A DNA stretch of 64,000 nt from Osmia lignaria lignaria (taxonomy: Eukaryota > Arthropoda > Insecta > Hymenoptera > Megachilidae). A program made the translations under genes and the position numbers. The notes beneath the pieces were generated by a model. The model was not told the DNA's origin, searched no databases, and saw nothing but the letters and a program-made list of their open reading frames with translations. Shown piece by piece: positions 10,051-22,606 of this stretch. The DNA lies in contig NW_027478161.1 in the NCBI RefSeq assembly GCF_051020975.1, forward strand, positions 20,496,001 through 20,560,000. The letters run 5' to 3'. The number at the start of each line of letters is the position of its first letter. Positions within the stretch are counted from its first letter, which is position 1.

Positions 10051-13000
10051 TTGCAGATTTATCTCAAGGGAAGGGGCCTGACGGACATATTTCGAGATAT
10101 TTCTTCTTCTTGTTGTTCTTCTTCTGCACAGCTAAGCTGGAAGTGGCATTTGCGGCTCGCACTAGTGCAGAGTTATCTCAAAGAAAGGGGCCACGGTGTT
10201 TCTGTATCCCTATTATGTTGGTGCGGCTTCGGAACTTTTAAATATCTCGATATATCTCGAAAACTACGCTTCTGATCAAAAAATATCATAGAACATAAAT
10301 TGTAGGAAACATAATTCTCTACAAAAAACGTCTCTTAACATTTTGCCATAGCTCGCTTCGTTTCCGAGATATTTGCAGATTCAGCTCAAAGGAACTGGCC
10401 TGACGGACATATTTCGAGATATTTCTTCTTCTTGTTGTTCTTCCTCTGCACAGCTAAGCTGGAAGTGGCATTTGCAGCTCGCAATAGTGCAGAGTTATCT
10501 CAAAGAAAGGGGCCACGGTGTTTCTGTATCTCTATTATGTTGGTGCGGCTTCGGAACTTTTAAATATCTTGATATATCTCGAGAACTACGCATCTGATCA
10601 AAAAATATCATAGAACATAAAAAGTAGAAAACTTAATTCTCTACAAAAAAGGTCTCTTAACATTTTACCATAGCTCGCTTCGTTTCCGAGATATTTGCAG
10701 ATTTATCTCAAGGGAAGGGGCCTGACGGTCATATTTCGAGATATTTCTTCTTCTTGTTGTTCTTCTTCTGCACAGCTAAGCTGGAAGTGGCATTTGCGGC
10801 TCGCACTAGTGCAGAGTTATCTCAAAGAAAGGGGCCACGGTGTTTCTGTATCTCTATTATGTTGGTGCGGCTTCGGAACTTTTAAATATCTCGATATATC
10901 TCGAAAACTACGCTTCTGATCGAAAAATATCATAGAACATAAATTGTAGGAAACATAATTCTCTACAAAAAAGGTCTCTTAACATTTTGCCATAGCTCGC
11001 TTCGTTTCCGAGATATTTGCAGATTTATCTCAAGGGAAGGGGCCTGACGGACATATTTCGAGATATTTCTTCTTCTTGTTGTTCTTCTGCACAGCTAACC
11101 TGGAAGTGGCATTTGCAGCTCGCAATAGTGCATAGTTATCTGAAAGAAAGGGGCCACGGTGTTTCTGTATCTCTATTATGTTGGTGCGGCTTCGGAACTT
11201 TTAAATATCTTGATATATCTCGAGAACTACGCATCTAATCAAAAAATATCATAGAACATAAAAAGTAGGAAACTTAATTCTCTACAAAAAAGGTCTCTTA
11301 ACATTTTGCCATAGCTCTCTTCGTTTCCGAGATATTTGCAGATTTATCTCAAGGGAAGGGGCCTGACGGACATATTTCGAGATATTTCTTCTTCTTGTTG
11401 TTCTTCTTCTGCACAGCTAAGCTGGAAGTGGCATTTGCAGCTCGCAATAGTGCAGAGTTATCTCAAAGAAAGGGGCCACGGTGTTTCTGTATCTCTATTA
11501 TGTTGGTGCGGCTTCGGAACTTTTAGATATCTTGATATATCTCGAGAACTACGCATCTGATCAAAAAATATCATAGAACATAAAAAGTAGGAAACTTAAT
11601 TCTCTACAAAAAAGGTCTCTTAACATTTTGCCATAGCTCGCTTCGTTTCCGAGATATTTGCAGATTTATCTCAAGGGAAGGGGCCTGACGGACATATTTC
11701 GAGATATTTCTTCTTCTTGTTGTTCTTCTTCTGCACAGCTAAACTGGAAGTGGCTTTTCCAGCTCGCAATAGTGCAGAGTTATCTCAAAGAGAGGGGCCA
11801 CGGTGTTTCTGTATCTCTATTATGTTGGTGCGGCTTCGGAACTTTTAAATATCTTGATATATCTCGAGAACTACGCATCTGATCAAAAAATATCATAGAA
11901 CATAAAAAGTAGGAAACTTAATTCTCTACAAAAAAGGTCTCTTAACATTTTGCCATAGCTCGCTTCGTTTCCGAGATATTTGCAGATTTATCTCAAGGGA
12001 AGGGGCCTGACGGACATATTTCGAGATATTTCTTCTTCTTGTTGTTCTTCTTCTGCACAGCTAAGCTGGAAGTGGCATTTGCGGCTCGCACTAGTGCAGA
12101 GTTATCTCAAAGAAAGGGGCCACGGTGTTTCTGTATCTCTATTATGTTGGTGCGGCTTCGGAACTTTTAAATATCTCGATATATCTCGAAAACTACGCTT
12201 CTGATCAAAAAATATCATAGAACGTAAATTGTAGGAAACATTATTCTCTACAAAAAAGGTCTCTTAACATTTTGCCATAGCTCGCTTCGTTTCCGAGATA
12301 TTTGCAGATCTATCTCAAGGGAAGGGGCCTGTCGGACATATTTCGAGATATTTCTTCTTCTTGTTGTTCTTCTTCTGCACAGCTAAGCTGGAAGTGGCAT
12401 TTGCGGCTCGCACTAGTGCAGGGTTATCTCAAAGAAAGGGGCCACGGTGTTTCTGTATCTCTATTATGTTGGTGCGGCTTCGGAACTTTTAAATATCTCG
12501 ATATATCTCGAAAACTACGCGTCTGATCAAAAAATATCATAGAACATAAATTGTAGGAAACATAATTCTCTACAAAAAACGTCTCTTAACATTTTGCCAT
12601 AGCTCGCTTCGTTTCCGAGATATTTGCAGATTCAGCTCAAAGGAACGGGCCTGACGGACATATTTCGAGATATTTCTTCTTCTTGTTGTTCTTCTTCTGC
12701 ACAGCTAAGCTGGAAGTGGCATTTGCAGCGCGCAATAGTGCAGAGTTATCTCAAAGAAAGGGGCCACGGTGTTTCTGTATCTCTATTATGTTGGTGCGGC
12801 TTCGGAACTTTTAAATATCTTGATATATCTCGAGAACTACGCATCTGATCAAAAAATATCATAGAAGGTAAAAAGTAGGAAACTTAATTCTCTACAAAAA
12901 AGGTCTCTTAACATTTCGCCATAGCTCGCTTCGTTTCCGAGATATTTGCAGATTTATCTCAAGGGAAGGGGCCTGTCGGACATTTTTTTTTAGATATTTC

Positions 13001-13268
13001 TTCTTCTTGTTGTTCTTCTTCTGCACAGCTAAGCTGGAAGTGGCATTTGCGGCTCGCACTAGTGCAGAGTTATCTCAAAGAAAGGGGCCACGGTGTTTCT
13101 GTATCTCTATTATGTTGGTGCGGCTTCGGAACTTTTAAATATCTTGATATATCTCGAGAACTACGCATCTGATCAAAAAATATCATAGAACATAAAAAGT
13201 AGGAAACTTAATTCTCTACAAAAAGGTCTGTTAACATTTTGCCATAGCTCGCTTCGTTTCCGAGATAT

Positions 13269-15200
13269 TTGCAGATTTATCTCAAGGGAAGGGGCCTGAC
13301 GGACATATTTCGAGATATTTCTTCTTCTTGTTGTTCTTCTTCTGCACAGCTAAGCTGGAAGTGGCATTTACAGCGCGCAATAGTGCAGAGTTATCTCAAA
13401 GAAAGGGGCCACGGTGTTTCTGTATCTCTATTATGTTGGTGGGGCTTCGGAACTTTTAAATATCTTGATATATCTCGAGAACTACGCATCAGATCAAAAA
13501 ATATTATAGAACATAAAAAGTAGGAAACTTAATTCTCTACAAAAAAGGTCTCTTAACATTTTGCCATAGCTCTCTTCGTTTCCGAGATATTTGCAGATTT
13601 ATCTCAAGGGAAGGGGCCTGACGGACATATTTCGAGATATTTCTTCTTCTTGTTGTTCTTCCTCTGCACAGCTAAGCTGGAAGTGGCATTTGCAGCTCGC
13701 AATAGTGCACAGTTATCTCAAAGAAAGGGGCCACGGTGTTTCTGTATCTCTATTATGTTGGTGCGGCTTTGGAACTTTTAAATATCTCGATATATCTCGA
13801 AAACTACGCTTCTGATCAAAAAATATCATAGAAGATAAAAAGTAGGAAACTTAATTCTCTACAAAAAAGGTCTCTTAACATTTTGCCATAGCTCGCTTCG
13901 TTTCCGAGATATTTGCAGATATATCTCAAGGGAAGGGGCCTGACGGACATATTTCGAGATATTTCTTCTTCTTGTTGTTCTTCTTCTGCACAGCTAAGCT
14001 GGAAGTGGCATTTGCGGCTCGCACTAGTGCAGAGTTATCTCAAAGAAAGGGGCCACGGTGTTTCTGTATCTCTATTATGTTGGTGCGGCTTCGGAACTTT
14101 TAAATATCTCGATATATCTCGAAAACTACGCTTCTGATCAAAAAATATCATAGAACGTAAATTGTAGGAAACATTATTCTCTACAAAAAAGGTCTCTTAA
14201 CATTTTGCCATAGCTCGCTGCGTTTCCGAGATATTTGCAGATTTATCTCAAGGGAAGGGGCCTGACGGACATATTTCGAGATATTTCTTCTTCTTGTTGT
14301 TCTTCTTCTGCACAGCTAAGCTGGAAGTGGCATTTACAGCGCGCAATAGTGCAGAGTTATCTCAAAGAAAGGGGCCACGGTGTTTCTGTATCTCTATTAT
14401 GTTGGTGGGGCTTCGGAACTTTTAAATATCTTGATATATCTCGAGAACTACGCATCAGATCAAAAAATATTATAGAACATAAAAAGTAGGAAACTTAATT
14501 CTCTACAAAAAAGGTCTCTTAACATTTTGCCATAGCTCTCTTCGTTTCCGAGATATTTGCAGATTTATCTCAAGGGAAGGGGCCTGACGGACATATTTCG
14601 AGATATTTCTTCTTCTTGTTGTTCTTCCTCTGCACAGCTAAGCTGGAAGTGGCATTTGCAGCTCGCAATAGTGCACAGTTATCTCAAAGAAAGGGGCCAC
14701 GGTGTTTCTGTATCTCTATTATGTTGGTGCGGCTTTGGAACTTTTAAATATCTCGATATATCTCGAAAACTACGCTTCTGATCAAAAAATATCATAGAAG
14801 ATAAAAAGTAGGAAACTTAATTCTCTACAAAAAAGGTCTCTTAACATTTTGCCATAGCTCGCTTCGTTTCCGAGATATTTGCAGATCGATCTCAAGGGAA
14901 GGGGCCTGTCGGACATATTTCGAGATATTTCTTCTTCTTGTTGTTCTTCTTCTGCACAGCTAAGCTGGAAGTGGCATTTGCGGCTCGCACTAGTGCAGAG
15001 TTATCTCAAAGAAAGGGGCCACGGTGTTTCTGTATCCCTATTATGTTGGTGCGGCTTCGGAACTTTTAAATATCTCGATACATCTCGAAAACTACGCTTC
15101 TGATCAAAAAATATCATAGAACATAAATTGTAGGAAACATAATTCTCTACAAAAAAGGTCTCTTAACATTTTGCCATAGCTCGCTTCGTTTCCGAGATAT
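13269..15200 (+). repeat. Tandem duplication of a 3-monomer (966 bp) unit
   Basis: The monomers at 13269 and 14235 share cagcgcgcaatag, ggtggggcttcgg, catcagatc and tattatag. Those at 13591 and 14557 share gtgcacagtt and gctttggaac. The third pair (13913 and 14879) differs more: 14879 reads gatcgatctc and gatacatctcg. The unit boundary is therefore somewhere in the third monomer. Confidence 0.85.
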
Positions 15201-17776
15201 TTGCAGATATATCTCAAGGGAAGGGGCCTGACGGACATATTTCGAGATATTTCTTCTTCTTGTTGTTCTTCCTCTGCACAGCTAAGCTGGAAGTGGCATT
15301 TGCAGCTCGCAATAGTGCAGAGTTATCTCAAAGAAAGGGGCCACGGTGTTTCTGTATCTCTATTATGTTGGTGCGGCTTTGGAACTTTTAAATATCTCGA
15401 TATATCTCGAAAACTACGCTTCTGATCAAAAAATATCATAGAACATAAAAAGTAGGAAACTTAATTCTCTACAAAAAAGGTCTCTTAACATTTTGCCATA
15501 GCTCTCTTCGTTTCCGAGATATTTGCAGATTTATCTCAAGGGAAGGGGCCTGACGGACATATTTCGAGATATTTCTTCTTCTTGATGTTCTTCTTCTGCA
15601 CAGCTAAGCTGGAAGTGGCATTTGCAGCTCGCAATAGTGCAGAGTTATCTCAAAGAAAGGGGCCACGGTGTTTCTGTATCTCTATTATGTTGGTGCGGCT
15701 TCGGAACTTTTAAATATCTTGATATATCTCGAGAACTACGCATCTGATCAAAAAATATCATAGAACATAAAACGTAGGAAACTTAATTCTCTACAAAAAA
15801 GGTCTCCCAACATTTTGCCATAGCTCGCTTCGTTTCCGAAATATTTGCAGATTTATCTCAAGGGAAGGGGCCTGACGGACATATTTCGAGATATTTCTTC
15901 TTCTTGTTGTTCTTCTTCTGCACAGCTAAGCTGGAAGTGGCATTTGCGGCTCGCACTAGTGCAGAGTTATCTCAAAGAAAGGGGCCACGGTGTTTCTGTA
16001 TCTCTATTATGTTGGTGCGGCTTTGGAACTTTTAAATATCTCGATATATCTCGAAAACTACGCTTCTCACCAAAAAATATCATAGAACATAAATTGTACG
16101 AAACATAATTCTCTACAAAAAAGGTCTCTTAACATTTTGCCATAGCTCGCTTCATTTCCGAGATATTTGCAGATATATCTCAAGGGAAGGGGCCTGACGG
16201 ACATATTTCGAGATATTTCTTCTTCTTGTTGTTCTTCTTCTGCACAGCTAAGCTGGAAGTGGCATTTGCGGCTCGCACTAGTGCAGAGTTATCTCAACGA
16301 AAGGGGCCACGGTGTTTCTGTATCCCTATTATGTTGGTGCGGCTTCGGAACTTTTAAATATCTCGATACATCTCGAAAACTACGCTTCTGATCAAAAAAT
16401 ATCATAGAACATAAATTGTAGGAAACATAATTCTCTACAAAAAAGGTCTCTTAACATTTTGCCATAGCTCGCTTCGTTTCCGAGATATTTGCAGATATAT
16501 CTCAAGGGAAGGGGCCTGACGGACATATTTCGAGATATTTCTTCTTCTTGTTGTTCTTCCTCTGCACAGCTAAGCTGGAAGTGGCATTTGCAGCTCGCAA
16601 TAGTGCAGAGTTATCTCAAAGAAAGGGGCCACGGTGTTTCTGTATCTCTATTATGTTGGTGCGGCTTTGGAACTTTTAAATATCTCGATATATCTCGAAA
16701 ACTACGCTTCTGATCAAAAAATATCATAGAACATAAAAAGTAGGAAACTTAATTCTCTACAAAAAAGGTCTCTTAACATTTTGCCATAGCTCTCTTCGTT
16801 TCCGAGATATTTGCAGATTTATCTCAAGGGAAGGGGCCTGACGGACATATTTCGAGATATTTCTTCTTCTTGATGTTCTTCTTCTGCACAGCTAAGCTGG
16901 AAGTGGCATTTGCAGCTCGCAATAGTGCAGAGTTATCTCAAAGAAAGGGGCCACGGTGTTTCTGTATCTCTATTATGTTGGTGCGGCTTCGGAACTTTTA
17001 AATATCTTGATATATCTCGAGAACTACGCATCTGATCAAAAAATATCATAGAACATAAAACGTAGGAAACTTAATTCTCTACAAAAAAGGTCTCCCAACA
17101 TTTTGCCATAGCTCGCTTCGTTTCCGAAATATTTGCAGATTTATCTCAAGGGAAGGGGCCTGACGGACATATTTCGAGATATTTCTTCTTCTTGTTGTTC
17201 TTCTTCTGCACAGCTAAGCTGGAAGTGGCATTTGCGGCTCGCACTAGTGCAGAGTTATCTCAAAGAAAGGGGCCACGGTGTTTCTGTATCTCTATTATGT
17301 TGGTGCGGCTTTGGAACTTTTAAATATCTCGATATATCTCGAAAACTACGCTTCTCACCAAAAAATATCATAGAACATAAATTGTACGAAACATAATTCT
17401 CTACAAAAAAGGTCTCTTAACATTTTGCCATAGCTCGCTTCATTTCCGAGATATTTGCAGATATATCTCAAGGGAAGGGGCCTGACGGACATATTTCGAG
17501 ATATTTCTTCTTCTTGTTGTTCTTCTTCTGCACAGCTAAGCTGGAAGTGGCATTTGCGGCTCGCACTAGTGCAGAGTTATCTCAACGAAAGGGGCCACGG
17601 TGTTTCTGTATCCCTATTATGTTGGTGCGGCTTCGGAACTTTTAAATATCTCGATATATCTCGAAAACTACGCTTCTGATCAAAAAATATCATAGAACAT
17701 AAATTGTAGGAAACATAATTCTCTACAAAAAAGGTCTCTTAACATTTTGCCATAGCTCGCTTCGTTTCCGAGATAT
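15201..17776 (+). repeat. Tandem duplication of a 4-monomer (1288 bp) unit
   Basis: The monomers at 15201, 15523, 15845 and 16167 are repeated at 16489, 16811, 17133 and 17455. Shared rare markers include cttgatgttc (in-frame stop), the linker aaaacgtagg with ggtctcccaac, tttccgaaatattt, cttctcaccaaaa (loss of TGATCA), aaattgtacg, gcttcatttcc and tatctcaacgaaag. One difference is gatacatctcg at about 16363 against gatatatctcg at the partner position. Confidence 0.9.
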
Positions 17777-20030
17777 TTGCAGATATATCTCAAGGGAAGG
17801 GGCCTGACGGACATATTTCGAGATATGTCTTCTTCTTGTTGTTCTTCTTCTGCACAGCTAAGCTGGAAGTGGCATTTGCGGCTCGCACTAGTGCAGAGTT
17901 ATCTCAAAGAAAGGGGCCACGGTGTTTCTGTATCTCTATTATGTTGGTGCGGCTTCGGAACTTTTAAATATCTTGATATATCTCGAGAACTACGCATCTG
18001 ATCAGAAAATATCATAGAAGATAAAAAGTAGGAAACTTAATTCTCTACAAAAAACGTCTCTGAACATTTTGCCATAGCTCGCTTCGTTTCCGAGATATTT
18101 GCAGATTTATCTCAAGGGAAGGGGCCTGACGGACATATTTCGAGATATTCCTTCTTCTTGTTGTTCTTCTTCTGCACAGCTAAGGTGGAAGTGGCATTTG
18201 CGGCTCGCACTAGTGCAGAGTTATCTCAAAGAAAGGGGCCACGGTGTTTCTGTATCCCTATTATGTTGGTGCGGCTTCGGAACTTTTAAATATCTTGATA
18301 TATCTCGAGAACTACGCATCTGATCAAAAAATATCATAGAACATATAAAGTAGGAAACTTAATTCTCTACAAAAAAGGTCTCTTAACATTTTGCCATAGC
18401 TCGCTTCGTTTCCGAGATATTTGCAGATTTATCTCAAGGGAAGGGGCCTGACGGACATATTTCGAGATATTTCTTCTTCTTGTTGTTCTTCTTCTGCACA
18501 GCTAAGCTGGAAGTGGCATTTGCGGCTCGCACTAGTGCAGAGTTATCTCAAAGAAAGGGGCCACGGTGTTTCTGTATCCCTATTATGTTGGTGCGGCTTC
18601 GGAACTTTTAAATATCTCGATATATCTCGAAAACTACGCTTCTGATCAAAAAATATCATAGAACATAAATTGTAGGAAACATAATTCTCTACAAAAAACG
18701 TCTCTTAACATTTTGCCATAGCTCGCTTCGTTTCCGAGATATTTGCAGATTCAGCTCAAAGGAACTGGCCTGACGGACATATTTCGAGATATTTCTTCTT
18801 CTTGTTGTTCTTCCTCTGCACAGCTAAGCTGGAAGTGGCATTTGCAGCTCGCAATAGTGCAGAGTTATCTCAAAGAAAGGGGCCACGGTGTTTCTGTATC
18901 TCTATTATGTTGGTGCGGCTTCGGAACTTTTAAATATCTTGATATATCTCGAGAACTACGCATCTGATCAAAAAATATCATAGAACATAAAAAGTAGCAA
19001 ACTTAATTCTCTACAAAAAAGGTCTCTTAACATTTTACCATAGCTCGCTTCGTTTCCGAGATATTTGCAGATTTATCTCGAGGGAAGGGGCCTGACGGAC
19101 ATATTTCGAGATATTTCTTCTTCTTGTTGTTCTTCTTCTGCACAGCTAAGCTGGAAGTGGCATTTGCGGCTCGCACTAGTGCAGAGTTATCTCAAAGAAA
19201 GGGGCCACGGTGTTTCTGTATCTCTATTATGTTGGTGCGGCTTCGGAACTTTTAAATATCTTGATATATCTCGAGAACTACGCATCTGATCAAAAAATAT
19301 CATAGAACATAAAAAGTAGGAAACATAATTCTCTACAAAAAAGGTCTCTTAACATTTTGCCATAGCTCGCTTCGTTTCCGAGATATTTGCAGATTTATCT
19401 CAAGGGAAGTGGCCTGACGGACATATTTCGAGATATTTCTTCTTCTTGTTGTTCTTCTTCTGCACAGCTAAGCTGGAAGTGGCATTTGCGGCTCGCACTA
19501 GTGCAGAGTTATCTCAAAGAAAGGGGCCACGGTGTTTCTGTATCTCTATTATGTTGGTGCGGCTTCGGAACTTTTAAATATCTTGATATATCTCGAGAGC
19601 TACGCGTCTGATCAAAAAATATCATAGAACATAAAAAGTAGGAAACATAATTCTCTACAAAAAAGGTCTCTTAACATTTTGCCATAGCTCGCTTCGTTTC
19701 CGAGATATTTGCAGATTTATCTCAAGGGAAGTGGCCTGACGGACATATTTCGAGATATTTCTTCTTCTTGTTGTTCTTCTTCTGCACAGCTAAGCTGGAA
19801 GTGGCATTTGCGGCTCGCACTAGTGCAGAGTTATCTCAAAGAAAGGGGCCACGGTGTTTCTGTATCTCTATTATGTTGGTGCGGCTTCGGAACTTTTAAA
19901 TATCTTGATATATCTCGAGAACTACGCATCTGATCAGAAAATATCATAGAAGATAAAAAGTAGGAAACTTAATTCTCTACAAAAAACGTCTCTCAACATT
20001 TTGCCATAGCTCGCTTCGTTTCCGAGATAT

Positions 20031-22606
20031 TTGCAGATTTATCTCAAGGGAAGGGGCCTGACGGACATATTTCGAGATATTCCTTCTTCTTGTTGTTCTT
20101 CTTCTGCACAGCTAAGGTGGAAGTGGCATTTGCGGCTCGCACTAGTGCAGAGTTATCTCAAAGAAAGGGGCCACGGTGTTTCTGTATCCCTGTTATGTTG
20201 GTGCGGCTTCGGAACTTTTAAATATCTCGATATATCTCGAAAACTACGCTTCTGATCAAAAAATATCATAGAACATAAATTGTAGGAAACATAATTCTCT
20301 ACAAAAAAGGTCTCTTAACATTTTGCCATAGCTCGCTTCGTTTCTGAGATATTTGCAGATTTATCTCAAGGGAAGGGGCCTGACGGACATATTTCGAGAT
20401 ATTTCTTCTTCTTGTTGTTCTTCTTCTGCACAGCTAAACTGGAAGTGGCTTTTCCAGCTCGCAATAGTGCAGAGTTATCTCAAAGAGAGGGGCCACGGTG
20501 TTTCTGTATCTCTATTATGTTGGTGCGGCTTCGGAACTTTTAAATATCTTGATATATCTCGAGAACTACGCATCTGATCAAAAAATATCATAGAACATAA
20601 AAAGTAGGAAACTTAATTCTCTACAAAAAAGGTCTCTTAACATTTTGCCATAGCTCGCTTCGTTTCCGAGATATTTGCAGATTTATCTCAAGGGAAGGGG
20701 CCTGACGGACATATTTCGAGATATTTCTTCTTCTTGTTGTTCTTCTTCTGCACAGCTAAGCTGGAAGTGGCATTTGCGGCTCGCACTAGTGCAGAGTTAT
20801 CTCAAAGAAAGGGGCCACGGTGTTTCTGTATCCCTATTATGTTGGTGCGGCTTCGGAACTTTTAAATATCTCGATATATCTCGAAAACTACGCTTCTGAT
20901 CAAAAAATATCATAGAACATAAATTGTAGGAAACATAATTCTCTACAAAAAACGTCTCTTAACATTTTGCCATAGCTCGCTTCGTTTCCGAGATATTTGC
21001 AGATTCAGCTCAAAGGAACTGGCCTGACGGACATATTTCGAGATATTCCTTCTTCTTGTTGTTCTTCTTCTGCACAGCTAAGGTGGAAGTGGCATTTGCG
21101 GCTCGCACTAGTGCAGAGTTATCTCAAAGAAAGGGGCCACGGTGTTTCTGTATCCCTGTTATGTTGGTGCGGCTTCGGAACTTTTAAATATCTCGATATA
21201 TCTCGAAAACTACGCTTCTGATCAAAAAATATCATAGAACATAAATTGTAGGAAACATAATTCTCTACAAAAAAGGTCTCTTAACATTTTGCCATAGCTC
21301 GCTTCGTTTCCGAGATATTTGCAGATTTATCTCAAGGGAAGGGGCCTGACGGACATATTTCGAGATATTTCTTCTTCTTGTTGTTCTTCTTCTGCACAGC
21401 TAAACTGGAAGTGGCTTTTCCAGCTCGCAATAGTGCAGAGTTATCTCAAAGAGAGGGGCCACGGTGTTTCTGTATCTCTATTATGTTGGTGCGGCTTCGG
21501 AACTTTTAAATATCTTGATATATCTCGAGAACTACGCATCTGATCAAAAAATATCATAGAACATAAAAAGTAGGAAACTTAATTCTCTACAAAAAAGGTC
21601 TCTTAACATTTTGCCATAGCTCGCTTCGTTTCCGAGATATTTGCAGATTTATCTCAAGGGAAGGGGCCTGACGGACATATTTCGAGATATTTCTTCTTCT
21701 TGTTGTTCTTCTTCTGCACAGCTAAGCTGGAAGTGGCATTTGCGGCTCGCACTAGTGCAGAGTTATCTCAAAGAAAGGGGCCACGGTGTTTCTGTATCCC
21801 TATTATGTTGGTGCGGCTTCGGAACTTTTAAATATCTCGATATATCTCGAAAACTACGCTTCTGATCAAAAAATATCATAGAACATAAATTGTAGGAAAC
21901 ATAATTCTCTACAAAAAACGTCTCTTAACATTTTGCCATAGCTCGCTTCGTTTCCGAGATATTTGCAGATTCAGCTCAAAGGAACTGGCCTGACGGACAT
22001 ATTTCGAGATATTTCTTCTTCTTGTTGTTCTTCTTCTGCACAGCTAAACTGGAAGTGGCTTTTCCAGCTCGCAATAGTGCAGAGTTATCTCAAAGAGAGG
22101 GGCCACGGTGTTTCTGTATCTCTATTATGTTGGTGCGGCTTCGGAACTTTTAAATATCTTGATATATCTCGAGAACTACGCATCTGATCAAAAAATATCA
22201 TAGAACATAAAAAGTAGGAAACTTAATTCTCTACAAAAAAGGTCTCTTAACATTTTGCCATAGCTCGCTTCGTTTCCGAGATATTTGCAGATTTATCTCA
22301 AGGGAAGGGGCCTGACGGACATATTTCGAGATATTTCTTCTTCTTGTTGTTCTTCTTCTGCACAGCTAAGCTGGAAGTGGCATTTGCGGCTCGCACTAGT
22401 GCAGAGTTATCTCAAAGAAAGGGGCCACGGTGTTTCTGTATCCCTATTATGTTGGTGCGGCTTCGGAACTTTTAAATATCTCGATATATCTCGAAAACTA
22501 CGCTTCTGATCAAAAAATATCATAGAACATAAATTGTAGGAAACATAATTCTCTACAAAAAACGTCTCTTAACATTTTGCCATAGCTCGCTTCGTTTCCG
22601 AGATAT
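20031..22606 (+). repeat. Stepwise 2- and 3-monomer ladder with hybrid monomers
   Basis: The copies at 20031, 20353 and 20675 recur as 20997, 21319 and 21641 (966 bp apart). 20997 has a Q-type start joined to the body of 20031, including the rare tatccctgttatg. 21963 is a Q-type start joined to the N-type body (cttttccag), followed by 22285, which matches 21641. 22607 is then a complete Q type. The series looks like successive duplications with exchange points between the start motif and the middle block. Confidence 0.8.
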
